This document shows positions 12,951 through 21,466 of a DNA stretch of 26,384 nucleotides, in pieces. This DNA comes from a virus. The notes below the pieces were generated by a model. The model was not told where the DNA came from. It worked only from the letters and a program-made list of their open reading frames with translations, and did not search any database. Position 1 is the stretch's first letter. Each line of letters begins with the position of its first letter. Made by a program: the position numbers and the translations under genes. The DNA lies in the IMG/VR virus record IMGVR_UViG_3300021963_000567, positions 1-26,384 of that record; one strand, written 5' to 3'.

Positions 12951-15900
12951 ATGGCATTAAATCCTAAAGAAGCACAAGAATTAGCGAAGTTACTAAGAGA
13001 AATCGAAACGTTATCTAGAAGTTTAGGTAAAAATATTGATTTATCAGCTTTTAGTGATTTAGAAAAATCAGCTTATGCTATTAGAGCTACTGTTAAGAGT
13101 TTAAGAAATGAATTTAAATCGCTTAATAGTGATTTAGATGATCTTGTTGACACCTTTGGAGATTTAGTTAAAAAAATTAAGTCTGCTGAAGAAGGAAGTA
13201 AAAAAACTATTAAAGTCTTTGACGGATTCAATGATATAGCTCGTAAAATATATGACCATCAAAGAGGTTATAATGAGTTAAGTGAGGATGATGCTGATTT
13301 ATTAGTCACAAAATTAAAAAATCAAAAGAAAAGACTAGAAGATCTACAAAAACAATTAAAGTTAGAAGAAGATCACTTTGAGAAAAAGAAAAAAGACAAC
13401 ACTCTTACTCAAGATGCTTTAGATGAAATTAATGATAAAATTAAAGAAAATCAAAAAGCTCAAGAAAAAATAAATGATCTTTTATCTGACCAAAATGATG
13501 AATATAGTACTTTACTTTCAAAAGCTAAAAGTATACGCCAACAGCAAGAAAATCTCCAAAAAGCATTTGGTTTAAGTGGAGCAGCTATTGATGGTGTAGG
13601 TAAAGCTTTTAATAAAATAGGTTTAGGTAGTTTAGCTGATCAATTAGGCCTTGATAAAGCTAAAGCTAAAATGAAAGACACCGCTGATCGAATTACTGAC
13701 GGTGGTAAGAAAGGAGCCCATCTTGTAACCCAATTCAGAGTTTTAGGAGCAGGTATGGGTTCTTTAGGTAAATCTATAATGAAAAACCTAACTGATCCTT
13801 TAGTCTTAGCAGGAATAGCAGCTAAAGCAGTATCAACAGGAGTAGGTTTAATTAAAAAAGGTTTTTCACTACTGAAAGGAGGCATTAGCTCAGTAGTAGG
13901 TTTTGTTCAAAAACTATGGGGAATGGCAGACCAATTCGCTGCTGTCTTCGAAAAATACGCTAAAGCTGGTCAGTTCGCAGCCCAAAACTTCAGTGCTATG
14001 GGAGCGGGAATTGGCAAAATAACCAGTGGTTTAAACGCCGCTGCCGCCGCTGACCCATTTATGCGAGTAGCAGAAGCTGGTCCCGCACTTAAAGCAATAG
14101 TAGACGGTGTAGGTATATTCAAGGCTAATATGACAAAATCTACAAAAGAAGCTCATGACTTCTCTTATTGGCTAGGATACTCAGCTGATGAAACAGGTAG
14201 ACTTTACAGATTATCAGCTACTAATAATAAAACAATGACTGATACCTCAGCTGAAATGAGGGCTCAAGGTTATTTGTTAAATAAACAGCACAAAACTTCT
14301 TTAGATCTTAGAAAAGTAGAAAAAGTTGCTCTCTCATCTAGTTTAGCTACTAACGCTACTTTAAAAAATAATACTAAAGCTTTATTTGAAGCCTCATTTT
14401 ACGCTACCAAATTAGGTATGACTTTAGATGAAATGAGAGCTAGTGCGGCTGGAGTATTAGACTTTGAATCAAGCATATCGGCCCAATTAGAATACCAAAC
14501 TTTATCTGGAAAAGAACTTAATTTAGATGCTCTTCAACAAGCTACTGCTGCCCATGATACAGTGGGTATAGCTAGAGAAATGAATAAGTTGGTAGAAGAA
14601 CATGGTGCAGGTTTATTAGAGAATAAGTTTATTGCTGATTCTTTTGGTAAAGCATTAAATGTAAGTGGTGATAAAGCGTTGGAGATGTATGAAAACATAA
14701 GACTTGCTAACCAATTAGGAGAAGACCAAGCTGATGTTGAAGCGACCATCGCAAGGATGATGAAAGAACAAGGTATCTCTAGAGAGGAAGCTGCTAAAAG
14801 AATATCAAAACAAGATATAGCTAATTCATTAGCTGCCTCTAAAAGAGCAGAAGCCATGTCTCGTGCTTTAGAAGATTTTAGAGATTACATGGCTACAAGA
14901 TTGTGGCCATTATTTAGAGCAGTATTCAGCCCAGCTAACATAAAGATGTTCATGACTGTAATAAGCGGTATGAGACCTGTATTTGTTGAATTAGGTAAAG
15001 CAATTACTGCTTTCTTCTCACCTAAGAGCGCAGGGGCAATGACTGATGTTCTTAAAAACGATGTTATGCCTGCTATATTAGACTTAGCTAAAATGCTAAC
15101 TGAAGTAGCAGGTGGTGCTGGTGAAACTCTTTATAATATAATTAAATCTATAGGACCTGTTATTAAAACAGATGTTATACCTATAGTAAAATACTTAGGC
15201 GGTATTATTAAAGAACTAGCCCCTACAATAGGAATATTAGTTAAATCCTTAGCTGGAGGAGTAGTTAGTATACTTAAAAAAGTAAATGAAAATAAAGAAG
15301 AGATAAAAGAATTTATTGTAACTATAGCTAATAAACTTAAAGACGTTTTTGATTTTATTAGTGGCCATTTGAAAGAAATAGGAATGGCTGTTTTAGCTTT
15401 AAAAGGTTTTAGCATATTAAAATCCTCAGGTGTATTTGAACTTGTTAAAATGGCAGCTGGGGTAGCTAGATTAGGTAGAGGAGCCAATCCTTTATCTCCA
15501 TTGTTTGTTAAAGACACATCAGGTATGGCGTCAGGAGATAAATGGAAAAACTTACTTTCATTTGGTTTAGCAGGAAATAAAGGAAAAGGTGGTGCTTCAC
15601 CAACAACCGCAGCCACATCTACAGTATCTACAATAAAATCTACTTTAGGTGGAGCAATGGAACGAGGATCATCTCCTATGAATCCTTTATTTGTTAAAGA
15701 TGTAAGCAGTATTGGAGGAGCAGGAGTAGCTAAAGATGTAGCAGCATTAAAATCAGCTAACCCAGGAATGACCTCATCAGCAGCATTAAATCAAATTCGT
15801 GGGGGATTTGGAGGGGGTGCTTCCGCAGCTGGAGCCGCTGGAAGTGCTGGTGGTGCTGCTAGCAATATTGCTGGAGCCGCTGGAGGAGCTAGTAGTGTCG

Positions 15901-18797
15901 CTGTCCCTAATGGAGCTGATAAAGCTGGTAGTAAACTAGGACAATTTGGTAAAACAATGGGAAATGCAGCTGGAGATTTACTAAAAGCCGCTGCTGCTAT
16001 ACTCATAATAGCTGGAGCTTTATATGTAGCTGCTAAAGCATTCCAAGAATTTGCTTTAGTTGATTGGGAAGACATTGGAAAAGGAATTGTAACTTTAATA
16101 GCATTAGGAGGCGCAGTTTTTCTTCTTAGTAAATTTTTAGGCAATGGACAAGTATTAGTAGCCTCAGCTGCTATGCTTATAATGGCTGGAGCGTTATGGG
16201 TTATGGGTAAAGCTATACAAGAATTTACAAATTTAGAACTTGGTGATTTAGCATTAGCAACTGGAGCTTTACTAGTACTAACAGGTGTAATGCTTGGATT
16301 AGGAGCAGTTATGATGTCTGGAATTGGAGCAGCGGCTTTTTTTAGTGGTGTAGCTGCCTTATTAGCTATGGGAGCAGCATTATTTGTTGTAGCCGCTGGA
16401 TTAGATGCCTTAATAAAAGTTGTTGGGGGAGGTAGATTAGAGACTTTAGGTACTGACTTAGGTAAAGGTCTTGAAGATTTAACAACAGGATTAAAAGATG
16501 TTAAATTTGATGAATTAGAAAGTGTGTTTGAAGGCATAGAAGATGCTTTTGATGAATTAGATGTAGATGATCTTTTAGCCTTTAGTGAACTAGCCGGAGC
16601 CAGTTTAGCTGGCGCAGCTCGAAACTTATTGAATGGAATCCAAGAATTAGCTAAATTAGACACAAACTCAGAAACTTTAAAAATAGATAAAGGAGAGTTC
16701 TCATCAAAATTAGCGGCGTATTTTGAACAATTAGAAGGTGTATTTGATGAAGTAGAAGATGCTATTGATGAATTAGATATAGATAATCTTATTAAATTTG
16801 CTGACCTAGCTGGAAAAAGTATATCATCTGCTGTTCGCTCTTTATATAGAGGTATAGAAGAGATGGGAAAATTTAAAATTGAAGGAAAATCATCTTCTGA
16901 AGTTATACATACATTAGCCCAAGTAGAGCTTATTGTTGATGAATTTGAAGATGTTCTTGGTGAATTAGATTTTGACCAACTAGAAAATTTTAGTAAAATG
17001 TCATCATCTGGATTAGTGACAGCCGCTTCAGTCCTTAAACAAGGGATTGAAACAATGCAAAAAGAACTCCCAGGTATGGTTATTAATGAGGATCAATTAA
17101 AGAAAGTTCAAGAATCATTTATAAAACTTACAAAAACTTTTAATGTCTTAAGACTTGATAATATCACTAAATTCGCTGAATTATCTAAATCTGGGTTAGA
17201 AGATGCTGCTTTAAAGTTTAAAACAGCTATTGAAACATTAGGTAATATGACTTTTGATGTTTCAGAAGAGAGCACTGAAAAGATTAAAACAGCATTTAAA
17301 ACCCTTTCAGAAACATTTACATCATCAGGATTAGATAATATTATTAAATTTGCTGAATTATCTAAAGGCGATTTAGTAGGAGCAGCTACTAATTTTAAAT
17401 TAGGTGTAGAAGCCTTTGCTAATCTTACTTTCGCGGCTATTGCCCCAGATAAGCAAAAAGCTATGACTGATGCATTTGCTCAATTTGACGCTGTTATAGG
17501 TACATTATCAATGGATAATATACTTAAATTCGCTGAGTTAGCTAAAAGTAGTCTAGCTAATGCTGCTACTAACTTCCAATCCGGTGTAAATTCTCTTAAT
17601 CAAATAGGAGCATCAATGAAAGATGCTGACTTCTCAGGCATTAAAAACTTACAAAAACCAATTGAGGAATTACAATTAGCTTTTGGAGGAGCTGATTCAA
17701 AGATATTTGATTTTTTAAATAGTTTTGCTAAATTAGAATTAAAAGATTTTGATAAAAAAACAACTGATTTTAAAAATGCTATAACTAAAATTAATGAATT
17801 AGGCAACAGTTTTTATACTATGGGACCTGTCCAACCAGGTACAGAAGAAGCTAATCCGTTTCAAGGTATTCAAGATATGTTTGAAGACTTAAATGACGCG
17901 TTAGGAGGAGGTATTGCTAGTGTGACAGATTTCCTGTCAAAAGATTTCTCTGGTCTAGATAAATCAGTAAGTGGATTTATAAAAGGTATAAAAAGATTAA
18001 CTTCAACAGATGAGAAAGAAGGACTTGGAAAACCAGACATGAGTGTTATTAAACAATTCTTTACAGACTTATCTACAGTATTTGCTGGAACAAATTTAGA
18101 AGCATTTACTGCTTTTGCTGAAGGTAATTTTGAAAAACTTCCTAAAAATACATCATTACTTAAACAAGGAATGGATAGCATAAACGCAATCACAGTAAGT
18201 GATGCTCTTGCTCAATTAATTAATCTATTACCACAATTTAGTTCTCAACTTAATTCTTTAGGTAGTTTTGATTCAACTAAAATAATAACATTATCAGAAG
18301 CTATATGTAAATTATATGAATCATTAAATAAATTTAATGAAACCTTAACTAATCTTAAAGGAAATGATATTAGTTCTTTATTAAGTTCTATAACTAGTTT
18401 AAATAGTGCTTTAGCTAATATTAAATCAACAGCAGGAAGCCAGATGCAGTATGGAGTTCCTTTAATGCAAGATGGTGTTATTCAAGTTCAAGACAGTAAT
18501 CTTAACCCTAACGGTGGTTTAGTTATTTCTAAATACCAAAAAGGACAATTACAACCTGTAGCTCAAGGTATTAAAGAAGACAATGTTTATTTAACACCTA
18601 ATAGACCTTCATCTGGAGGTGGTAGTACTACTGTAACTCAAGATAATTCTCAAGTAGTAGCCGCTATACAAGCATTAACAGCTGCTATAACTAATAGTAA
18701 TAAAGAAGTAGCTATTAACTTAAACGGTCAAACTGTAGGTAAACTTATTGTTCCTACAATAGTAGAAGAAGTGAAAAAACAAGCTGTTAATCTTTAA
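12951..18797 (+). CDS. Tail tape measure protein, 1948 residues
   Basis: By far the longest gene, it follows the chaperone pair, the usual place for the tape measure that fixes tail length and is ejected into the host. In order: a charged coiled coil (about 5-205); Gly/Ala-rich and amphipathic helices (206-330); a helical domain with many Ala/Leu (330-700); a low-complexity region holding a duplicated NPLSPLFVKD / NPLFVKD block (about 846 and 907) and an Ala-Gly-Ser stretch (about 952-983); a strongly hydrophobic region (about 1004-1160) with four or five potential membrane helices such as AAAAILIIAGALYVAAKAF; about ten degenerate 60-71-residue repeats (about 1190-1800); and a C-terminal domain with QDGVIQVQD and NLNGQTVGKLIVPTIV. 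The hydrophobic block could help cross the inner membrane. Large minus-strand open frames here are composition shadows. Confidence 0.92.
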   Translation: MALNPKEAQELAKLLREIETLSRSLGKNIDLSAFSDLEKSAYAIRATVKSLRNEFKSLNSDLDDLVDTFGDLVKKIKSAEEGSKKTIKVFDGFNDIARKIYDHQRGYNELSEDDADLLVTKLKNQKKRLEDLQKQLKLEEDHFEKKKKDNTLTQDALDEINDKIKENQKAQEKINDLLSDQNDEYSTLLSKAKSIRQQQENLQKAFGLSGAAIDGVGKAFNKIGLGSLADQLGLDKAKAKMKDTADRITDGGKKGAHLVTQFRVLGAGMGSLGKSIMKNLTDPLVLAGIAAKAVSTGVGLIKKGFSLLKGGISSVVGFVQKLWGMADQFAAVFEKYAKAGQFAAQNFSAMGAGIGKITSGLNAAAAADPFMRVAEAGPALKAIVDGVGIFKANMTKSTKEAHDFSYWLGYSADETGRLYRLSATNNKTMTDTSAEMRAQGYLLNKQHKTSLDLRKVEKVALSSSLATNATLKNNTKALFEASFYATKLGMTLDEMRASAAGVLDFESSISAQLEYQTLSGKELNLDALQQATAAHDTVGIAREMNKLVEEHGAGLLENKFIADSFGKALNVSGDKALEMYENIRLANQLGEDQADVEATIARMMKEQGISREEAAKRISKQDIANSLAASKRAEAMSRALEDFRDYMATRLWPLFRAVFSPANIKMFMTVISGMRPVFVELGKAITAFFSPKSAGAMTDVLKNDVMPAILDLAKMLTEVAGGAGETLYNIIKSIGPVIKTDVIPIVKYLGGIIKELAPTIGILVKSLAGGVVSILKKVNENKEEIKEFIVTIANKLKDVFDFISGHLKEIGMAVLALKGFSILKSSGVFELVKMAAGVARLGRGANPLSPLFVKDTSGMASGDKWKNLLSFGLAGNKGKGGASPTTAATSTVSTIKSTLGGAMERGSSPMNPLFVKDVSSIGGAGVAKDVAALKSANPGMTSSAALNQIRGGFGGGASAAGAAGSAGGAASNIAGAAGGASSVAVPNGADKAGSKLGQFGKTMGNAAGDLLKAAAAILIIAGALYVAAKAFQEFALVDWEDIGKGIVTLIALGGAVFLLSKFLGNGQVLVASAAMLIMAGALWVMGKAIQEFTNLELGDLALATGALLVLTGVMLGLGAVMMSGIGAAAFFSGVAALLAMGAALFVVAAGLDALIKVVGGGRLETLGTDLGKGLEDLTTGLKDVKFDELESVFEGIEDAFDELDVDDLLAFSELAGASLAGAARNLLNGIQELAKLDTNSETLKIDKGEFSSKLAAYFEQLEGVFDEVEDAIDELDIDNLIKFADLAGKSISSAVRSLYRGIEEMGKFKIEGKSSSEVIHTLAQVELIVDEFEDVLGELDFDQLENFSKMSSSGLVTAASVLKQGIETMQKELPGMVINEDQLKKVQESFIKLTKTFNVLRLDNITKFAELSKSGLEDAALKFKTAIETLGNMTFDVSEESTEKIKTAFKTLSETFTSSGLDNIIKFAELSKGDLVGAATNFKLGVEAFANLTFAAIAPDKQKAMTDAFAQFDAVIGTLSMDNILKFAELAKSSLANAATNFQSGVNSLNQIGASMKDADFSGIKNLQKPIEELQLAFGGADSKIFDFLNSFAKLELKDFDKKTTDFKNAITKINELGNSFYTMGPVQPGTEEANPFQGIQDMFEDLNDALGGGIASVTDFLSKDFSGLDKSVSGFIKGIKRLTSTDEKEGLGKPDMSVIKQFFTDLSTVFAGTNLEAFTAFAEGNFEKLPKNTSLLKQGMDSINAITVSDALAQLINLLPQFSSQLNSLGSFDSTKIITLSEAICKLYESLNKFNETLTNLKGNDISSLLSSITSLNSALANIKSTAGSQMQYGVPLMQDGVIQVQDSNLNPNGGLVISKYQKGQLQPVAQGIKEDNVYLTPNRPSSGGGSTTVTQDNSQVVAAIQALTAAITNSNKEVAINLNGQTVGKLIVPTIVEEVKKQAVNL
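16525..18370 (+). repeat. About ten degenerate 60-71-residue repeats in the tape measure
   Basis: Units share F...E..[FL]..L..DN[IL]..FAEL[SA]...L..A[AT]..[FL]..GI..L. Examples are DELDIDNLIKFADLAGKS, LRLDNITKFAELSKSGL, SGLDNIIKFAELSKGDL and LSMDNILKFAELAKSSL. Unit starts fall near residues 1192, 1263, 1324, 1388, 1447, 1507, 1571, 1641, 1701 and 1761. The last four have diverged most. Confidence 0.7.
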
Positions 18798-18814
18798 TAA
18801 TTATCAAGCTGTTA

Positions 18815-18825
18815 TATATTTATAA
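18815..18825 (+). promoter_or_regulatory. TATATTTATAA, candidate late promoter before the baseplate genes
   Basis: It matches the recurrent motif at ten of eleven bases, in the 51-base gap after the tape measure and 23 bases before the ATG at 18849. The later baseplate genes have overlaps or gaps of at most five bases and no copy of the motif, suggesting one operon from here. Confidence 0.42.
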
Positions 18826-18848
18826 TAAACCTTAAAACATTACATAAC

Positions 18849-19178
18849 ATGGGAATTTTAGAAAGACTTAAAAGAGAAGGATCACTTCTTACCGCTTTTG
18901 ATGGAGAAACACCTCCCCAAGCGATATTTCCAGATCCATTGGATTCATCAAATTCAGATTTATCAGCATATAAAGGTCTTAGACCTCCTCAAAATCCATT
19001 AGCAACACAACAATCTAAGTTGTTATGGCCTTATTCTATTGATGGAGGTGATGCGGTTCAAGTTCGTGCTGATTATCAATTATACGCTGGTAGTCTTGGA
19101 GGTAATCTTCCTTTACCATCTCAATTAGACATGGGAGCTGTAACACCACCACGATATCTTGACAATTTACCTGAATAA
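18849..19178 (+). CDS. Hypothetical protein between tape measure and baseplate genes (109 residues)
   Basis: I do not recognise this family. The product starts MGILERLKREGSLLTAFDGE, is proline-rich (PPQAIFPDPLDSS, GLRPPQNPL) and has a conserved-looking middle LLWPYSIDGGDAVQVRADY before LPLPSQLDMGAVTPPRYLDN. It has no signal peptide or membrane segment. It ends four bases before the next gene and lies downstream of a candidate promoter, which suggests translation coupled to the 658-residue protein and a baseplate or tail role. Confidence 0.6.
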   Translation: MGILERLKREGSLLTAFDGETPPQAIFPDPLDSSNSDLSAYKGLRPPQNPLATQQSKLLWPYSIDGGDAVQVRADYQLYAGSLGGNLPLPSQLDMGAVTPPRYLDNLPE

Positions 19179-19182
19179 ATGA

Positions 19183-21159
19183 ATGGGGTTAATAAATCTA
19201 TCAACAAACTTAAAATCACTACCTTATGGTAGAGATAGATTTGGAGGCGGTTCCAGTAATCAGCCTTACATAACAACCCCTATACCTGATGTTTATAATC
19301 CTGGGTCTTATGATTTTATCTTAAGACAAGGAGCTCTCCAAGGTGTAAACTTAAATGATTTACCAGGAGCTGTAGGGATTATTAGACAAATTAGTGGTAT
19401 TACTGATTCTGAGAATTTAACTACTGATGCTCTTCGCATTAGTAAATTTCTTACTGATCCTACAAACCCAGCTGGTCAACTTTTTATCACTAAACAAACT
19501 CTTCTAGAAAGACAAAGTGTAAAAATACCAGGTGGGTTTGGTAGGTTTTACAACCCAAATAATACCATAGCTCAAATTAATAATATCTCTTATGGTATTC
19601 ATTTAAATAAGCAAGGTATTGATGGTACTAATCTTAGTTATGCTCAAGGTGGATTATTTGGATATTATAATTTCACATTAAGGAATGATCTACAAGGTGA
19701 TAATCGATTATCACTGTTATATGAAACTAAAATAGGTAGTAAAAATTTAGGACTTGTTCAAAGACTTGTAGGTGAATTTGATATAAGTGGCCAAGATAAT
19801 TATTCTATATTTTATAATGGTGGTCCTGACTCTGTAGGAGGTATTGGTATAACTCGTATAAAATTAGCTGGTAATGGTGTTTATTCTTCTAGAGATAGGA
19901 CAAACACTTATAAATTATCTGGTCAAAAATATATAACTGACAGCGTGAATGAAAGCAATAATGTTTTCACTTATGACGCTGATCTTCTTAGAACCCAAAA
20001 TGATGGGAAAACAGCTTATACTGCTCCTAGTAAAGTAATATCTGTTCTTAAAAATACATCAGTTATTACTGACTATAGAAAAACTATATCTAACCAAAAC
20101 CCAAGTTCTAAGATTATATCTACACCCTATGAAACATTTAATAGGGAAAATACTTACGGAATTAGTGCTACATCATATACAGTTAATAGAAAAAACCCAA
20201 ACCTCCCATTAAAAGCTGACTTTGTAAATGCTTCAATAATCCCAGCTGGAACTGATGAGACAAATCCTAGTTTAATAGAACTTAAAGATAAAGATTTAAT
20301 ATCTTTTTATTTCCAAGTTATAAATCCGTCTGTTAAAGATAATAAACCTGAATATCTATTTTTTAGAGCTTATGTAAATAACTTATCAGATAGCTTTAAA
20401 GCTGATTGGTCAAACTACAAATATGTAGGTAGAGCTGAAAATTTTTATAAATATGGTGGATTTGGTAGAGATATTCAATTATCATTTACCATATATGCTC
20501 ATTCTAGAGCAGAAATGTTACCATTGTATTCTAAAATAAATAAACTAGCGGGTGTAACAGCCCCAGTATACTCACCAAGAGGTTTCATGATGGGTAATAT
20601 TCTTAAAATTACAGTTGGAAATTACTTTAATCAAGTACCAGGTATTATGACTCAATTAAGTTTAAAACCTAATTTTGAAGGAGGATGGGATATTAATAGA
20701 GATGATAATGGAACTCCATTATCACAACTAAGTTCAACACCATCAGCAACAGGAGAAGTTTATACAAATGTAGGACAGTTACCTAGAATGATTGATGTTG
20801 ATATGTCGTTCACACCAATTCATGACTTTACACCTAGATATAATGTATCTTTCATTAACAATAAACCATACCAGCCTCCTGTTGGTGAAGGTGTTGATGA
20901 ACCTAGTGGGGTTACTACAGGAAATTCTCAACCAATTAATGCTGAAAATGCTTTACCTACACCTGTAGCGCCATTTTTTGATATAAATAGAATTCTTACA
21001 GGTACATCCCCAAATTCATCAGTAACACCACCTCTAATAGCTGGAGGAGCTCCATTAGAAAACACAGCTGATTTAACTCCACAACAACTTACTTTAACTG
21101 ATACAGCTGATCAAATTACTAGTAATGATTTTGATGATTTATTCAGTGAAAATGAATAA
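19183..21159 (+). CDS. Probable baseplate structural protein (658 residues)
   Basis: No specific family name can be given with confidence. The N-terminus has LPYGRDRFGGGSSNQPYITT; the middle is Asn/Ser/Tyr-rich; and the C-terminal third holds a block that looks like a phage baseplate domain: YKYGGFGRDIQLSFTIYAHS, SPRGFMMGNILKITVGNYF, PGIMTQLSLKPNFEGGWDIN and QLPRMIDVDMSFTPIHDFTP. Patterns like LP..IDV..SF.PIHDF occur in baseplate or tube-initiator proteins of contractile-tail phages, so a role near the tube-baseplate junction (like T4 gp48/gp54) is possible, on context only. Of two nearby ATGs, 19183 opens the long frame; the one at 19179 is in another frame. A Ser/Pro/Thr-rich acidic tail follows residue 585. 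Confidence 0.65.
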   Translation: MGLINLSTNLKSLPYGRDRFGGGSSNQPYITTPIPDVYNPGSYDFILRQGALQGVNLNDLPGAVGIIRQISGITDSENLTTDALRISKFLTDPTNPAGQLFITKQTLLERQSVKIPGGFGRFYNPNNTIAQINNISYGIHLNKQGIDGTNLSYAQGGLFGYYNFTLRNDLQGDNRLSLLYETKIGSKNLGLVQRLVGEFDISGQDNYSIFYNGGPDSVGGIGITRIKLAGNGVYSSRDRTNTYKLSGQKYITDSVNESNNVFTYDADLLRTQNDGKTAYTAPSKVISVLKNTSVITDYRKTISNQNPSSKIISTPYETFNRENTYGISATSYTVNRKNPNLPLKADFVNASIIPAGTDETNPSLIELKDKDLISFYFQVINPSVKDNKPEYLFFRAYVNNLSDSFKADWSNYKYVGRAENFYKYGGFGRDIQLSFTIYAHSRAEMLPLYSKINKLAGVTAPVYSPRGFMMGNILKITVGNYFNQVPGIMTQLSLKPNFEGGWDINRDDNGTPLSQLSSTPSATGEVYTNVGQLPRMIDVDMSFTPIHDFTPRYNVSFINNKPYQPPVGEGVDEPSGVTTGNSQPINAENALPTPVAPFFDINRILTGTSPNSSVTPPLIAGGAPLENTADLTPQQLTLTDTADQITSNDFDDLFSENE

Positions 21160-21164
21160 TAAAA

Positions 21165-21464
21165 ATGAATAGATATAGAGACATACCTATAATTCAAACC
21201 CCAACTGGTATAAAATATCGTAGAGATAATAAATACCCTCGAATTCCTTTATCTTTTAATGATATTTATGTCATATCAGCCGAAGGTGATAGATTTGATT
21301 TATTAGCAAATCAATATTATGGGGATCCTTCATTGTGGTGGGTTATATCAATAGCTAATGAGCAAATACCTCAAAACTCATTATATTTACCCCTCAATAC
21401 TCAAATAAGAATTCCCGCTAATCCCTCAGCTGTGATAACAAGTTATAACAGATTAAATTCTTAA
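21165..21464 (+). CDS. LysM-like baseplate protein (gp53 / tail protein X type), 99 residues
   Basis: The core IYVISAEGDRFDLLANQYYG followed by DPSLWWVISIANEQIP and LPLNTQIRIP is a LysM-type fold signature: a Y.v..GDr.d.lA..yyGd..lWw.Ia.aN....p..l..Gt.l.iP pattern. LysM-like domains occur in small baseplate proteins such as T4 gp53 and P2 gpX, where they bind peptidoglycan or act as structural glue around the hub. The gene begins five bases after the preceding stop and ends two bases before the next start, placing it firmly in the baseplate operon. The start ATG has a purely A/T leader. Confidence 0.82.
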   Translation: MNRYRDIPIIQTPTGIKYRRDNKYPRIPLSFNDIYVISAEGDRFDLLANQYYGDPSLWWVISIANEQIPQNSLYLPLNTQIRIPANPSAVITSYNRLNS

Positions 21465-21466
21465 AT

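Noticed and set aside
15131-15616. 161-codon minus-strand open frame
   Set aside because: Entirely inside the tape-measure gene in antisense, with no domain and no leader; a coding shadow.
15791-16663. 290-codon open frame on the minus strand
   Set aside because: It lies opposite the Ala/Gly-rich and hydrophobic part of the tape measure. The product is a Pro/Ala/Ser-rich composition artefact without a recognisable domain, and no other minus-strand gene exists.
19179-19200. Alternative start ATG at 19179 for the 658-residue gene
   Set aside because: It is in a different frame from the long open frame; the ATG at 19183 opens the 658-codon frame.
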